Shown here one piece after another: positions 21,151-32,267 of a stretch of 64,000 nt of DNA. A model generated the notes under the pieces. The model did not search any database and was not told the DNA's origin. It saw nothing but the letters and a program-made list of their open reading frames with translations. Origin of the DNA: Chara braunii (taxonomy: Eukaryota; Streptophyta; Charophyceae; Charales; Characeae); the NCBI GenBank assembly GCA_003427395.1, contig BFEA01000242.1, positions 328,238 to 392,237 of the forward strand. The letters are read 5' to 3'. Both the position numbers and the translations under genes were made by a program. Within the stretch, counting starts at the first letter, position 1. The number at the start of each line of letters is the position of its first letter.

Positions 21151-22629
21151 GAAAGGCCAAACCTACCGGCGAGGGCAAAGCTGCCTGTCGAAGGGAGGGA
21201 CGGAAGTCCGGGTCGGACGGACAGGTTGTGAAGCTTCTTTCCGTAGTCGTCGCTTCTCGTAGTCGGTGTAGATAAGCAGGGCTGATGCTTACACATCTGC
21301 TTGTGAAATCCATCCTGTGTCGTCACGATGTCGGGCGGCCGCGACCAGCCGACCACCCGAAATTAAACGGATTGGGCCATCAACCGAACGCCCTATTGAG
21401 ATTCTTAGGGTACTCTTGTCGGAACTGTCGGGGAAAGTTAGGGGTCCTAAGATGAACTCTAAAATTCCCTGCATCAACCGTTGGTACTAGCCCTCGAAAT
21501 TGATAACTTGGGTAACCGCCTCTACCATGCCAGGAACCTAGCCTTTTCGTCTGTTCTGAGGCGGACTTCAACTCAGCCAGCTGTGAGGCGAAGGTACATG
21601 TGTAGGCCTTCGCGCAACCTTTTTACGCTGGCCAATTGGCGGGGAAGTGAACCCTCGATCTTCATTAAATCTAATAACAAAATTAAAGATGGGGAAAATA
21701 ACAAAAAAATCATGAAAGAGGAGGGAAAGAGTGATTATTTGATATTTAACTTAATTTTATTAAATCCTACTCTTGATGAATTTTTGTCGAAGATCGCGTA
21801 TTTATCCCTCTTCATCGATTTAAATAGATTTCTGACATTTATAAACGCCCACTCGATTTTACCTGATTTTCTGGAATTTATCGAGTAAGCAAACCTGTAC
21901 CCTCCCCCGGTGCTCAAGGACATTGGTGACATCGAAGGAAGGATCAGTTGCAGGTTCGAAACAGGCACGGTACTGGGCGTTTCGACGTTGGTATTTCCTG
22001 ATACGGTACTCCAGTCCGCTTTGGAACAGCTGCGGTTCTCTTAATTGGCACCTGCACGACACTGAGACAAGCCACTGCAGTTCGAAACAATTGTTTCAGC
22101 TACGGTTATTGGTTCGGCATGGCCTATCTGCAGTTCGAGAGAATTATCACGGGGCGCTGGCCCACGGCTACCGGGCCCAAGCCTTCGGTACCAACTGAAT
22201 CGCAGCTGCTGGTGGGGATAACATTCCAGTTTTGTGGGCCCGGTGCTGCAGGTACACGGGCAGTGCCAGCCTTCAGTTGTGAACAGGTACCACTAGCGGG
22301 GGACGGGGGTTTTCTCCCTGGCCTGAGGCCGCAGCCTTGGGGAAATATAGGGCAGACCAGCGGAAGGACGGGGACATTCGGGGCTGGGGCGACCAGGGGG
22401 ACCAGGGTGCGCTGAAGGGAGTGACCAGGGCGAGTATTGCTGCCGCGTGTGCGGCCGAGCAAGTGAGCTAAAGCGAAGGCAGGCATGCATGCTATGGCTA
22501 AGAAGTGAGTTGACTACCTTCATTCCCGCTTGTGCACGTCTGCTGGTACAGTCAACGCAGCTCGCACGAGCAGCCATCAAACGGAGTGATCAGAGCTGCG
22601 GACAAGATAATGCGCGAGTGTGGGAGACA
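21151..22629. other. Unassigned interior DNA of element A
   Basis: No domain was recognised. An AT-rich block (about 21665-21890) lies inside a 135-codon plus-strand frame (21481-21888) with no known motif. GC-rich DNA follows at 22140-22440. This segment is absent from element B and probably reflects later insertions or rearrangement. Confidence 0.4.
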
Positions 22630-22832
22630 ACATGAGAGCGGACCCATCCATGAGAGAGTGAGAGAGATTAACTGCGCAGAGAGAGAGTGAGAGAGACTGA
22701 CAACGCAGAGAGAGTGAGAGAGACAGACTGCGCAGAGAGTGTGAGAGAGTGCACGGGCAAAGAGAGAGAGGGATAGAGAGAGAGAGAGAGGGATAGAGAG
22801 AGAGAGAGGGATAGAGAGAGAGAGAGAGAGAG
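22630..22832 (+). repeat. Degenerate GAGA-rich array
   Basis: Irregular (GA)n with spaced 'ctgcgcagagag' words (about 22673 and 22727) and a (GAGAGAGGGATA)n-like run at 22763-22820. Confidence 0.9.
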
Positions 22833-22859
22833 TGTAGGATCAACCCGCTGCTGCCTGCA

Positions 22860-23975
22860 GCAGATCATCATTATCACTTGTGCAAGAGAACCGCTGCTGC
22901 TCAGCCATTACCGCAAGTGAACAGGTCATCATTATCACTTGTGCAAGAGAACCGCTGCTGCTGGCATTGTGATCAGAGGTCATTATTACTGCTTGTGCCA
23001 GAGAATCGCTGCTGCTGGCAGCGTGATCAGCCATTACCGCAAGTGAACAGGTCATCATTATCACTTGTGTAATGCGAACCCACTGCTGTGGGCAGCAGAA
23101 TCAGCCATTACTGCAAGAGAAGAAATAATCATTACCGCATGTGCAAGAGGACTCGCTGCTGCTGGCAGCACGATCAGCCATTACCGCAAGTGAACAGGTC
23201 ACTTCATTACCGCTTGTGCCAGAGAACCTCTGCTGCTGGCAGCGTGATCAGCCATTACCGCAAGTGAACAGGTCGTTATTACCGCTTGTGCCAGAGAATC
23301 GCTGTTGCTGGCGAGGTAATCAGCCATTACCGCAAGTGAACAGGTCTTCATTACCGCTTGTGCCAGAGAACCGCTGCTGCTAGCAGCGGGCTAGCAGCGT
23401 GATCAGCCACCACCGCAAGTGGAGAGATCATCATCACCACTTGTGCAAGAGGAACCACTGCTGGTGGCAGCGGAATCATCCATTAGCGTATGTGAAGAGG
23501 TCATCATTACCGCTGGTGTGGGAAAACCTGCTGCCGCTGGCAGCGTGATCAATCATTACTGGAAGTGAAGGGATCATCATTACCACTTGTGCAAGGGAAA
23601 CTGCTGCTGCTCGCAGCGTAATCAGCCATTAGCGCATGAGAACAGATCATCATTACCGCTTGTGTAAAGAGAGCCCGCTGCTGCTGGCAGCGGAATCAGC
23701 CATTACCACATAAGAACAGATCATCGTTACCGCTTGTGCAAGGGAAACTGCGGCTGCTGACAGCCGAATCAATCATTACCGCATGTGAGGAGATAATTAT
23801 TACCGCTCATGTAAAGAGAGTCCGCTGCTGCTGACAGCGGAATCAGCCATTACCACATGAGATCAGATCATCATTACCCTTGCAAGGGAAACTGTTGCTG
23901 CTGGCAAGGGAATCATCCATTACCGCATGTGAAAAAATCATGATTACCGCAGTTGCAAGAGAACTGTTGCCTGGC
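22860..23975 (+). repeat. 73-bp satellite, about 15 copies
   Basis: Unit starts ('atcagccatt' or variants) lie at about 23026, 23100, 23173, 23247, 23319, 23402, 23475, 23548, 23621, 23695, 23768, 23842 and 23912, plus diverged units to the left. The period is 72-74 bp, with one 83-bp step. Each unit holds 'accgcaagtg' and 'cgcttgtgc', which can pair (CAAGTG with CACTTG), and a 'gctgctgctggcagc' word. The frames are open only because the period is close to a multiple of three; no protein family was recognised. Confidence 0.95.
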
Positions 23976-24349
23976 TCTCTGTCTTTCCCTCTGATGGGTT
24001 CGATGATCTAGCGACGTTCAAGCCGTTGGTAAGCTTGGTTCTGAGTTGGTACGCCCATGAAACTGTTCAAATATAGACCCGAGTTCGAATCCGGATTATA
24101 GAACTAGATGAATGAAATCAAATATTTATCTGTTGCCTGGTGCCTGAATGTTCTGCTTATGGTTTGCCTGCCTTTTCCCACGGATCCTACTCTCTCTAAG
24201 GACAGGCAAATCACAAAATTACCCTGCAAATCTGAGAACCTCTCGCGGAAGCCCTATGAGCAACCCTTTGTTAGATTTCATATCCGTAGGCTATTGCATT
24301 ATTGTATTTCATTAAAAGTTACGAGCAAATTCCATAGGCGACGAGCGAC

Positions 24350-24870
24350 ATTAAAAGCCACCTTTCTCCCCTGTTCCGTCACTGAGGACCTCCGAAGTGG
24401 GCACGGCGGGTAACAGACGCCGCAGCCCTTGGCTTTCTGCAACGAACAGACACCCTCCTCGGGTTTCCTCACAACGGTCACATTGCTTGAAGGTGAACTT
24501 GTATTGCATTGGCTTGTTGTCATTCTTACGATGCATAATCACCCTATCGATCTCCTGGTGGCCATGCATAGGAGGAGGGTAATGCTATCACCGGCCCGAT
24601 AAATCACCTCTCTTCTCTGGTGTACAAGTAGCCAGCTTGGAGGCGTGGAAAACCGGGTTGACCAAAATATGAGGCGAGATTTTGATCACGAAAGATGGGC
24701 CATTGGACTCGTCGCCCTCGGCTGATTTGACGGTCCATGGCTGAAACCACTTGGGGTGGAGTTTGTGCGAGACATTTTGTTCGAGTGTGAGCTCCTCGAA
24801 CGAAAGCCATACAAGTCAGCCGACGGGGATAGGACATGGCACACACGCGGACTTGAGCGTTTTGCATATT
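24350..24870 (-). pseudogene. Integrase C-terminal and chromodomain-like remnant, element A
   Basis: A minus-strand frame near 24569 gives 'HGHQEIDRVIMHRKNDNK' followed by 'MQYKFTFKQC'. This resembles 'DGFQEVGDIISQRRHGN' and 'NEFLIHFAYY' at the same place in element B, and so a decayed chromodomain. Frame 24604-24867 holds 'RLTCMAFVRG' and 'KCLAQTPPQVVSAMDRQ' but is too damaged for a firm domain call. Confidence 0.4.
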
Positions 24871-24888
24871 TGCACGAGCTTTGGCCAG

Positions 24889-25560
24889 CTAGTCCCAATA
24901 CTTCCATACAAAGGCGGGAGAGCAAGGGCCATCAATGTCGACTGCCCGAGTGAATAGAAGATCACTGAGGTTACGACCTTTCCATCCACCTTGGTGCAAC
25001 TCGAATGGAGTCGCACGAATCATGGGATGGAACAACGTTTTGTAGGCGACTTCGATGTCGGGAAGGCCGTCAACCCAATCTTTCTGGTCCCCGGGGATGA
25101 GCACCCAAAGCATCATTTGAGCGGTTTGCCCGTCCGTTTGTGGGTGACGAGCCAAACTCGGTTTCATCTCGGTGGCGAACTCCATAAGAGAAATTCAAAC
25201 TGTCGAGATTAATAGAGTGTCGTGGTCGCTAAGGATATCTTCCGGGACGCCATGGCCTGCAATCCAGCCCGTGTTCAAGAGTCTTGCGAGCTCGAGATTC
25301 GTGGTGTGATACTCGCAAGGAAGAAACCACACATACGTCCTTAGTCGGTCAACGACCGTAAGGATGTTGTCATGCCCAAAACGATCACAAGGAAGGAATC
25401 GGTGACGTCCATGGCAATAGACAATTCAGGTTCTCGAGGACTCGACAACGGGCGCAACTTGCCATAGGGATTGTGGTTGAGGGGCTTGTTGCCTAAAAAA
25501 TCTTGGCAACACTCACAATAATGGGTGATGTCGATGATGACGTCAGACTATCAAAACTGT
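24889..25560 (-). pseudogene. Integrase core remnant, element A
   Basis: The frame 25185-24889 contains 'MKPSLARHPQTDGQTAQM', the HP-x-T-D-G-Q-T-E region of Ty3 integrases. The catalytic Glu after GQT is Ala here. 'WVDGLPDIEVAYKTLFHP' and 'RATPFELHQGG' follow, the conserved end of the core. Earlier core blocks (up to about 25560) are split among frames, for example 'FLGDSDILRL'-like text without clean motifs. It would insert element DNA but is inactive. Confidence 0.65.
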
Positions 25561-25862
25561 TGACGCACTTAAGTGACCGTGCAGTTGACTCCAAAGTGTC
25601 TGGCGAGCCACAAGTCGTGGTACTCACCGAGGAGGTGAGTCCATAATCGGCGGTCGCTAGGGATGAATAGCAAGTCCTGGCTTCACAAATGGAGAAGCAA
25701 TACGCGTTGACGACGCCATACTAGCTAGTCGGCGGGTGATCCGAAGAAAGTTCATTGTAGAGGATGGCATAATCCAGTTCCATCTTGTATGCTTGTACAA
25801 AATGATGGTGTAGGTCCTCGTCGAAGTCCGAAGGCGTGGTGCGTCGATGCGCAAAGACCAGC

Positions 25863-26105
25863 TTATCGCGAAAGAGCATCCACCCCTCGATTAAAGAATC
25901 CCAAGATGTGCTTCGGTGTTAACTCGAACTGGACAATGAAGTACATCCATCTCCTGAGCGTCGTACTCACCGTGTCTTGCATCTTGTAATAGGTTAATGG
26001 GTTATTGTCGATCACCCATGTGAACCTACGACGCCCAAGGAGGAAGTGTAACCAGTATCGTGACTTAGGCCAGCAACTCTTTCCTCCTCCCATCATCAAT
26101 TGCAT
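25863..26105 (-). pseudogene. RNase H remnant, element A
   Basis: The 80-codon frame reads 'WLHFLLGRRRFTWVIDNN' and 'PLTYYKMQDTVSTTLRRW', equivalent to the R-x-F-x-V-x-T-D-x-x-x-L block of Ty3 RNase H. 'ILGFFNRGVDALSR' is the I-x-G-x-x-N-x-x-A-D-x-L-S-R end motif. Its counterpart in element B is at about 38260-38500. The first catalytic block is out of frame upstream. Confidence 0.75.
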
Positions 26106-26231
26106 TTACAAGGGGCACCTTTTGGTTGAAGTACTCAACCGGATGCCAATCTACGTCGTCATGTTGCTTCAAGACTGTGCCAATGTCGTAGCCGGAAGCA
26201 TATGTAGAAAACTCTCGTTGGCGAAGTCGAG

Positions 26232-27542
26232 TTATAAACGCTCAAAACAAGAGCCATAAGCGTCACCATCTTTAGAATGCGGAACACACGTTGTACTTGT
26301 CAGTGAAACGAAGTGCACCTTCAGGGATTTAAGTCGTGACAAAGGTGTGGCAATCCACGCATATCCATCGATTAAGCGTTGGTAGCGTCGGGCCAATCCC
26401 ATGAAAAAGCGAACCTCTGTGGTATTAGCGGCTTCCAACCAATCTTGGATGGCCTTAATTTTGTCCACGAGCAGACGGATGCCTCACGACGTCATAAAAT
26501 GGCCCAAGTACTCGAGCTCTTGTTTTGCGAACACACACTTGGCTCGATTGGCCTTGTACTTGGCCGTACGTATTCTTTCCAAAATGTCGAGTAGGTGTTC
26601 GTGGTCCTCAAAGAAGGTCCAGCTATAAACAAAGATGTCGTCGAGGTAGATGAGCACGAGCCGGTCCAACATGTCTCAAAAATCCGTCATCATTGCTGCT
26701 TGGAAAGTGGTAAGGGCATTCATGAGGCCGAATGGCATTACGACCCAATTGAAGTGCACATACCCCGTCTTGTACCGATTCCATGGATGGATCCCAATTT
26801 GGTGATAACCGGATTTGAGGTCCAACTTCGAGAAGTACGTGGTGCCTCCCAAACGTTCGAGAAGCTCGTCGATGCGCGGGAGGGGGCCAGCATTCTTAAC
26901 GGTTTGAGTGTCAAGCTTGCAGTCGTCAATGCATAGCCACAAGTCCTTGTTTTTCTTCCGAACGAAGTGCACGGGTGCACCGTAGGGCAAGCAACTAGGA
27001 CGAATCCAACCCTTCTCAATATGGTTGTCGAGTTGCGTAAAAAGCACCTCAAGTTCCTTCTCACTCATGAGGTAGATACAAACACGTGGAGGTACGACCC
27101 TGTCCTCAACGATGATTTTGTGCCAGAGGGGCCAATCGGGTACGATTCCGGTGGGAGCTTCGAAAACGTCGCCAAAGGAGTCGAGAAGCTCGACAATTCG
27201 TGGGTCCAATGGTACTTCAGTAGCTGGCACGTCTGATAAATGAATGGGATGCAAAGAGCAAAGGCTTGTTTCTTCAACGTTGTGTCGTGCTGAGTTGTGA
27301 ATCCTCGCTACGAAAACCACGTGACAACCAATCGAAGGGTGAGAGCGATGAACAGTGCATGGGACTAACATGTCGTTCCGAACACGTACGTGAACGGTGT
27401 GGCGATGGAGGTTCACCGGGTGGTACTCACTTCGCAGCCATGACATGCCCAAGATCATGACGATCTTCGTGTCACGATGTGGAAGGACATAACCTAGCAC
27501 GCGGGGCAAACTACACAGGCACCGCATCAATGCACCGGCCAA
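26232..27542 (-). pseudogene. Reverse transcriptase, element A
   Basis: The 288-codon frame 27542-26676 starts with the end of the protease ('IVMILGMSWLRSEYHPVNL'). It then shows 'IEKGWIRPSCLPYGAPVHF', 'LWLCIDDCKLDTQTVKN' (usual CIDYRKLN changed), '[18 protein letters not shown]' and 'WVVMPFGLMNALTTFQAAM'. Frame 26672-26484 continues after a stop with 'VLIYLDDIFVYSWTF', keeping the Y-L-D-D catalytic pair, and 'CVFAKQELEYLGHFMTS'. Frame 26468-26232 holds the connection ('IKAIQDWLEAANTTEVRFF'). Few lesions are present, so RT is the best preserved part of this element. Confidence 0.85.
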
Positions 27543-28265
27543 TGGCCTTGTGTGTGTGATCGTCGGTCAACGTGACTTGTATGGGTTGCGACTTCCTTCG
27601 AACGTGCCGCCCGAGGCTGGCTCGCGCAATGAAGTCTTGGCTGATGTAGTTGTGAGTACCTCCACAATAGATCAAGGCGCTGCAGGTCGCCTTCCCCATG
27701 TGAATGTGGACGTAAAGTATCGGTGCATCGATGGTGTTGTACCGATGCGTGTCGTACTCGCGGTCAATCTTCATGAGGTACTCGCGAAGGTCAACAACCG
27801 CTACTCCATCTTCCATCAACAAATATGGTACTGCAGTGTGCAAAAATCTGCCATGAAAGTGTTTGAATGTGGTTTCAGCAAGGAACCGGGCGTGGGAAGG
27901 GGCAACCATGGGAAATCTTTTGAAGTCAACAAGTCGAGGTCGTCAATATTCCAACAAACCAACGAATCTCCCGATGATAGTAATGACGGCGAAGAAGTCG
28001 CATCACCTCCGACGGTGATGAATCCACACATGCGCATGTCTTGCCGTTGGAGAGGTAGGTCCAACGAAGGGACCAGCTGGACAGCATAGTCGTCGTACAA
28101 AGTACGTAAACTTGCAACATCCTTGTGCTCCCCGGGCGTGTAGGAGGCTGCAAACAAGGCAGTCGTGTCCGGCGGAATGGGAAGTGGAGTCACCTCACTT
28201 CGCACGGAGCTCACTTTTTTGAGCTTGGCTTGGGACAAACATCCTCCTTGACGTTGTCGCGACAT
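27511..28265 (-). pseudogene. Aspartic protease and upstream linker, element A
   Basis: The frame 27909-27511 contains 'KATCSALIYCGGTHNYISQ', where element B has 'QASCSALLDSGTTRNFISQ'. The catalytic D-S-G is therefore Y-C-G here and the protease is dead. The preceding 'VVDLREYLMKIDREYDTHR' matches 'VGDILEYVSKVAREFRTQR' of element B. Frame 28265-27816 supplies the linker, with 'LPIPPDTTALFAASYTP'. Confidence 0.8.
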
Positions 28266-28620
28266 TGAGTGGGGGTGTGCTTGGTGGTATTACACCAAAA
28301 ACAGCAACCCCACTTTTGTCTAAGCTTAAACTGCACCTCTAAGCTTCTTGACTTGGTGCGTCGCACCTGAAGGGCATTGACTGATTCTCCTTCACTTGAC
28401 GCTTCTGGTCTTCATTAGCGTCTGGTCTTCATTAGGTCCACTGAATTGGACTGTAGCGACGGGCTGCATTCGTTACCCCTTTCCTCTCTCCACAAAGTTC
28501 CGTTGCCATTGTTTCTCATTCGCGGCACGCCTATTCGCTTGGATGACCGGGAGAGCTCAAGTGACTATCGAGTCAAAATCTTCGTACTTCTCCATTTGTC
28601 CAAGAGTCGATGCCAAGGAG

Positions 28621-29973
28621 TTAACCGATCTTCAAAAGAGCTCGCTGCGGATGTGCTCGATCGGCAAGTTCGAGTCCGGAATGGCAACTATCTTTTGCCA
28701 TTCGGTCAACCAATCGCACGTCGATTGACTTTCTTGAAACATCTTGAATATCTGATTTCGCCTTGAAGCGTGATATCCATTGCGCGGCGATGTCGTCCCA
28801 ATTCAGCTTGGTGTGCAGGTTCTCCACCACCTTGACCGCCAAATGATTGAACCAAATTTGGCATGCATAGAGCGCTGCAATCTTGAGGCGACGGGGACTC
28901 CGTGAGGTCCGAGCTCGATGGTCAATCCTTGCAACAATGCGAGCGGATCGGTCTTGTGTAATTGTCGAACTCCTCAATGCGAAAGTTCGCCATTTTGAAC
29001 GATCGTGAGTTGTTGCTATTTGCAGGTCGCTGCTGTAGCATATTCACGTCGGCCTACAGCACGGTGAGCTCCTGGCTGATCGTTGCTGCCTCTGAGAACA
29101 CACCAAGGTTGCAGATTGTGGCAACCACATGGTCAATCCGCTGCTCCAGTTATCGTGTGGACGGCTGGCTTGTACAAGGTCCATTGCCAGGTATGACGAC
29201 ATCCTTGTTCTCCAAGTCCTCGAGGTGTGTGTAAAAATTGCGGTTGGTACCATCCTACTGGTCCCTATCGTTGTCAATCACTTGCGCCAGGCACTGCTGC
29301 TCCTGCTGCTGCCAATTGCATGTGGCGATGAGCTGCGCGATCATCCTGCAGATCTCCTCCTTGGTCTGGTCGGCTTCCGTCGGATAGTTATTGTTCTCCG
29401 TCGACGTGAAGTGCCGTTTTCTGAGGGTCGTTGCATAAACCACTTCTCGCTGTCGCAGTGTTGAGCAGGCTTTCAACCGGAATTGGTTGATTGCTGCTGC
29501 GGCCTCCACCTGCTGTCCTCCACCAGCTGTCCTCGCTCTTCGGCTGCACGGACGTGAGCGGCCTCAGCTCGTTGCCACACTTAGTTTCCTCTTCGATGAA
29601 GGCCAGGAAATTGGCCACTCGAAGCTGGAAGGCCTCGACAGTCTCATTGGGTCCCTGCCCTTGCAGACCGGGCAGGCCCAGACCCGCTGCATCTTGACCT
29701 GCTGTACTCCCAAGTGGGCTCACTGCTGCTGCTGCTGCTGCTGTGGCCATGCCTGCTGTTGCTGGGTGCTGGCACCTGTCAAAAGTCTGACGGCAATTGG
29801 TGATGTACCACAGTGACAGATGTAGAAGATGAAGAGCCCTGTTGTGCTGCTCTGCGAGTGCTAGGTCGGAGCATAGGCTGGCCACAAGCCTGGTGCTGAC
29901 GTGGCACTCTTGCTGTCATGGCACTCTTCCTGATGTGGCACTCTGCTGACATGGCAGTTGGCTGACATGGCAC
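28621..29973 (-). pseudogene. gag: Gag remnants, element A
   Basis: Pieces lie in several frames. 29885-29388 includes an Ala/Gly-rich stretch and 'ETVEAFQLRVANFLAFIEE', a coiled-coil-like N-terminal part. 28977-28621 includes 'ALYACQIWFNHLAVKV' and 'LHTKLNWDDIAAQWISRFK', parallel to 'LYSRSGGACQAWLDNVL' and 'FITWADLTAAWKKRFQ' of element B Gag. No zinc knuckle was found. Short repeats of 'gacatggcac' type (29897-29970) lie at the front of the region. Confidence 0.6.
29897..29970 (+). repeat. Short tandem repeat 'ctgacatggcact', about 5 copies
   Basis: Degenerate 15-19 bp units each hold 'tggca', four of them 'tggcact', with 'gacatggca' in the last two. They lie at the 5' end of the Gag region of element A. 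Confidence 0.8.
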
Positions 29974-30890
29974 TTACCCGACCATTGGAACAAGACGAAG
30001 GAGACGGGGAGGGGAAGGACATGCAGGCTAAAACTGTGCACCCAAACTATGATTGCCCTCCCTCAGATAGGTAAGGCACAACCCCCAATTTGCAAAAAAA
30101 AAAAAAAAAAAGTGGGATTGGAAGGTGGCTTCGATGTCAGGCGGTAGGACAAAACCGACCTGACCTCCAGGTAGTAAGAGGAGAGAAAACAACTTAACGA
30201 AGTTCAGAATTCCGCCCTTTTTTTTCTTTTTCTTGGCAGAAAATTCAAATTTTGAAAAGAAAAAACAACCAAAATGTTTTAGTTACGACTCGAGTTTTCC
30301 TAATTTCCTACTTCGTTAAATACAAAAAGAAGTAAGAAATTCGAATTTTACAGGTCAGGAAATAAGGAAAAAACAGGAATTTTCAACGAATTTTCAGTTA
30401 ACTGCAGATACGTGGGCCAAACTCTGTAACCCACCCAAATTTGGTTTATGACCGTAGGTGATTAGGTTAGACCTAATTGGGGCAAGTAGATTAGCTCCCT
30501 AACCCTGATTAGGAGGTAGAACAGTCTAAATCTAAAGTAGCGCTAAGTTAATTAGTGCCAACCTCAATCGTACCACTAATTAGCACCACTTAACCTAATC
30601 CTAACTACTGCCTAACCAATCAGTGGCACTAGTTACTAATTAATGCAGGTAATGCCTGATAATCGTTAATCAAAGATTGGTGCCTAATCCTGGCTTTGCG
30701 CTAATTAGTTGTTAGTGCTGCCTAGTAGGTACAAGAAACGAAAGTCGGAAAAAATTCCGCGTTTAACCAATCAACCAATTAATCCACCAATCAATCAATT
30801 AACCAACCAATCAACCAACCAATCGATCGTTTAAGATAGCAACTCTATCGGAGCAGATCCTTGTCTATGAGGTCCACTCCGGTACCAAAT
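29974..30890 (-). other. Leader and primer-binding site of element A
   Basis: On the minus strand the primer site TGGTACCGGAGT (30876-30887) matches 9 of 12 bases of the initiator-Met site. About 40 bp downstream (minus sense) is an (ATTG/GATTGGTT)n tract at 30768-30835. The rest is AT-rich and non-coding, with a 17-18 base A run near 30096. Element B has an analogous ATTG tract at the same place. Confidence 0.6.
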
Positions 30891-31263
30891 TGTTGCATGC
30901 CTAATCGGCATCGATCAGAACCAACAACCGACCTCTCAGAGACAATGCAAAAATAGCACAGCAGAAGACTGAAATACCAAGATCTGACTCAGCAGGGACA
31001 ATGTCAGGTCCTGACACCACTCGTCATCACTCAGAGTGGGCGGACTCAGCGCACCAATCATGGGAGGTGCGCTGAGTCCGGATACATCCGCGAACGAAGA
31101 GGGGAAAAGAGATGAAGCGGGAGAGGGAGATAGGGAGGATCAGCCATCATAGCCCGATTAACCCAGTCTCCAATGTATCCCCAATGTCGCCGCTCATACA
31201 TTCTCAAGTTGCTATGTCACTGAACTGGCCGAAGCCCTAAAGGTCACCAAGTCTCAATGTCAA

Positions 31264-31304
<41 letters not shown>

Positions 31305-31430
31305 CAGCAGCAGCAGAAGAAGAAGAAGAAGCTCCTATCCAACGTATCCCCAATGTCGCTGCTCATACATTCTCAAGTTGCAATGTCACTGAACTGGCCG
31401 AAGCCCTAAGGGTCACCAAGTCTCAATGTC

Positions 31431-31519
<89 letters not shown>

Positions 31520-31683
31520 NNNNNNNNNNNNNNNNNNNNNNNNNNNNNNNNNNNNNNNNNNNNNNNNNNNNNNNNNNNNACACACACACACACACACACA
31601 CACAGCAGCAGCAGCAGAAGAAGAAGAAGAAGCTCCCGAGGGAGGGAAGGAGGAAAACAGGCAGGAGGAGAACGAAGAAGAAG

Positions 31684-31720
<37 letters not shown>

Positions 31721-32267
31721 GGTGCCAAGTCCAGACCTTTGTAAAGGTGGTGCCTTGATGCAGATGAGGACGTGTAGAGACAGAGCTGGAGCTATGTCGT
31801 CACAAGTAAGTCACAGGTAAGTCCCCCTGGCCTCCCCCTCACCTCTTTTTCCCCCTCTCGACTCCTGCTACATCTCGACTGCAGTGCTCTAACTCTTAGC
31901 TCGCTCCCAGCGTTGTTGACTAACTGAAGTCCACCTCCGTAATACCTGAGCACTGCCTACCGACAACTGAGGTGGACCAGCACTGGTCCAGCCTCAGGGG
32001 CTGCCTCGAAGCGAACTGCCGCCTCCACTCGAATCTGGCGCCTAACCATCCTGGTGCCTAAACTGCCCTAGGTACCTAGCGCCTAACAAAATGGCGCCAA
32101 AACAGACCTCCTGACTCCCGCCTGCCTAACCTGGAGTGGGTCCAAAGATAACCTAGACCCGGTAGTAGACCCTGAAACGACACTGGGCCTAATCCTAACA
32201 AACCTCGGACCTGGCCCTACCCCTCTACCTACTGGTTGGGCCCGTGCGTGCGGTACCGAGAATCCCA
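30891..32267 (-). repeat. 5' LTR of element A
   Basis: Direct repeat of 20123-21135 but longer, because of an internal duplication: text starting near 'gtatccccaatgtcgc' occurs at about 31175 and 31343, each copy ending in (TC)n(AC)n(CAG)n(AAG)n. It starts TG at 30891 and ends 'aatccca' at 32267. The assembly gap lies within the second (AC)n run, so true length is unknown. Confidence 0.85.
31520..31579. other. Assembly gap (60 N)
   Basis: Runs of N within an (AC)n microsatellite. Frames crossing it are meaningless. Confidence 0.99.

Larger units (their letters stand above)
20123..32267 (-). mobile_element. Ty3/gypsy element A, minus strand (relic)
   Basis: LTR copies at 20123-21135 and 30891-32267 are in direct orientation and both start TGTyGCATGCCTAATCGG. 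Between them, read on the minus strand, come a primer site (30876-30887), leader, Gag remnants (29973-28621), protease (28265-27511), RT (27542-26232), RNase H (26105-25863), integrase (about 25560-24889) and a C-terminal remnant (about 24870-24350). A polypurine tract (21137-21150) abuts the 3' LTR. About 3 kb of unrelated DNA, including a 73-bp satellite (22860-23975), sits between the coding end and the polypurine tract. No matching 5-bp target duplication was found. Every frame is disrupted and the protease Asp is lost, so this is an old copy. Confidence 0.85.

Noticed and set aside
22860-23383. Repeat-peptide frames over the 73-bp satellite.
   Set aside because: They stay open only because 72-bp units preserve frame locally; copies of 73-74 bp break it.
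22860-23975. CRISPR-like regular repeats.
   Set aside because: Contiguous degenerate tandem units without unique spacers, in a eukaryotic context.
24010-24100. tRNA-like boxes ('ctagcgacgttcaagccg' and 'gagttcgaatccgg').
   Set aside because: The T-stem pairs at only 2 of 5 positions and no acceptor stem closes. It may be a SINE relic, but not a tRNA gene.
31406-31758. Frames across the gap with Thr-His or Cys-Val repeats.
   Set aside because: They arise from (AC)n and run through unknown bases.
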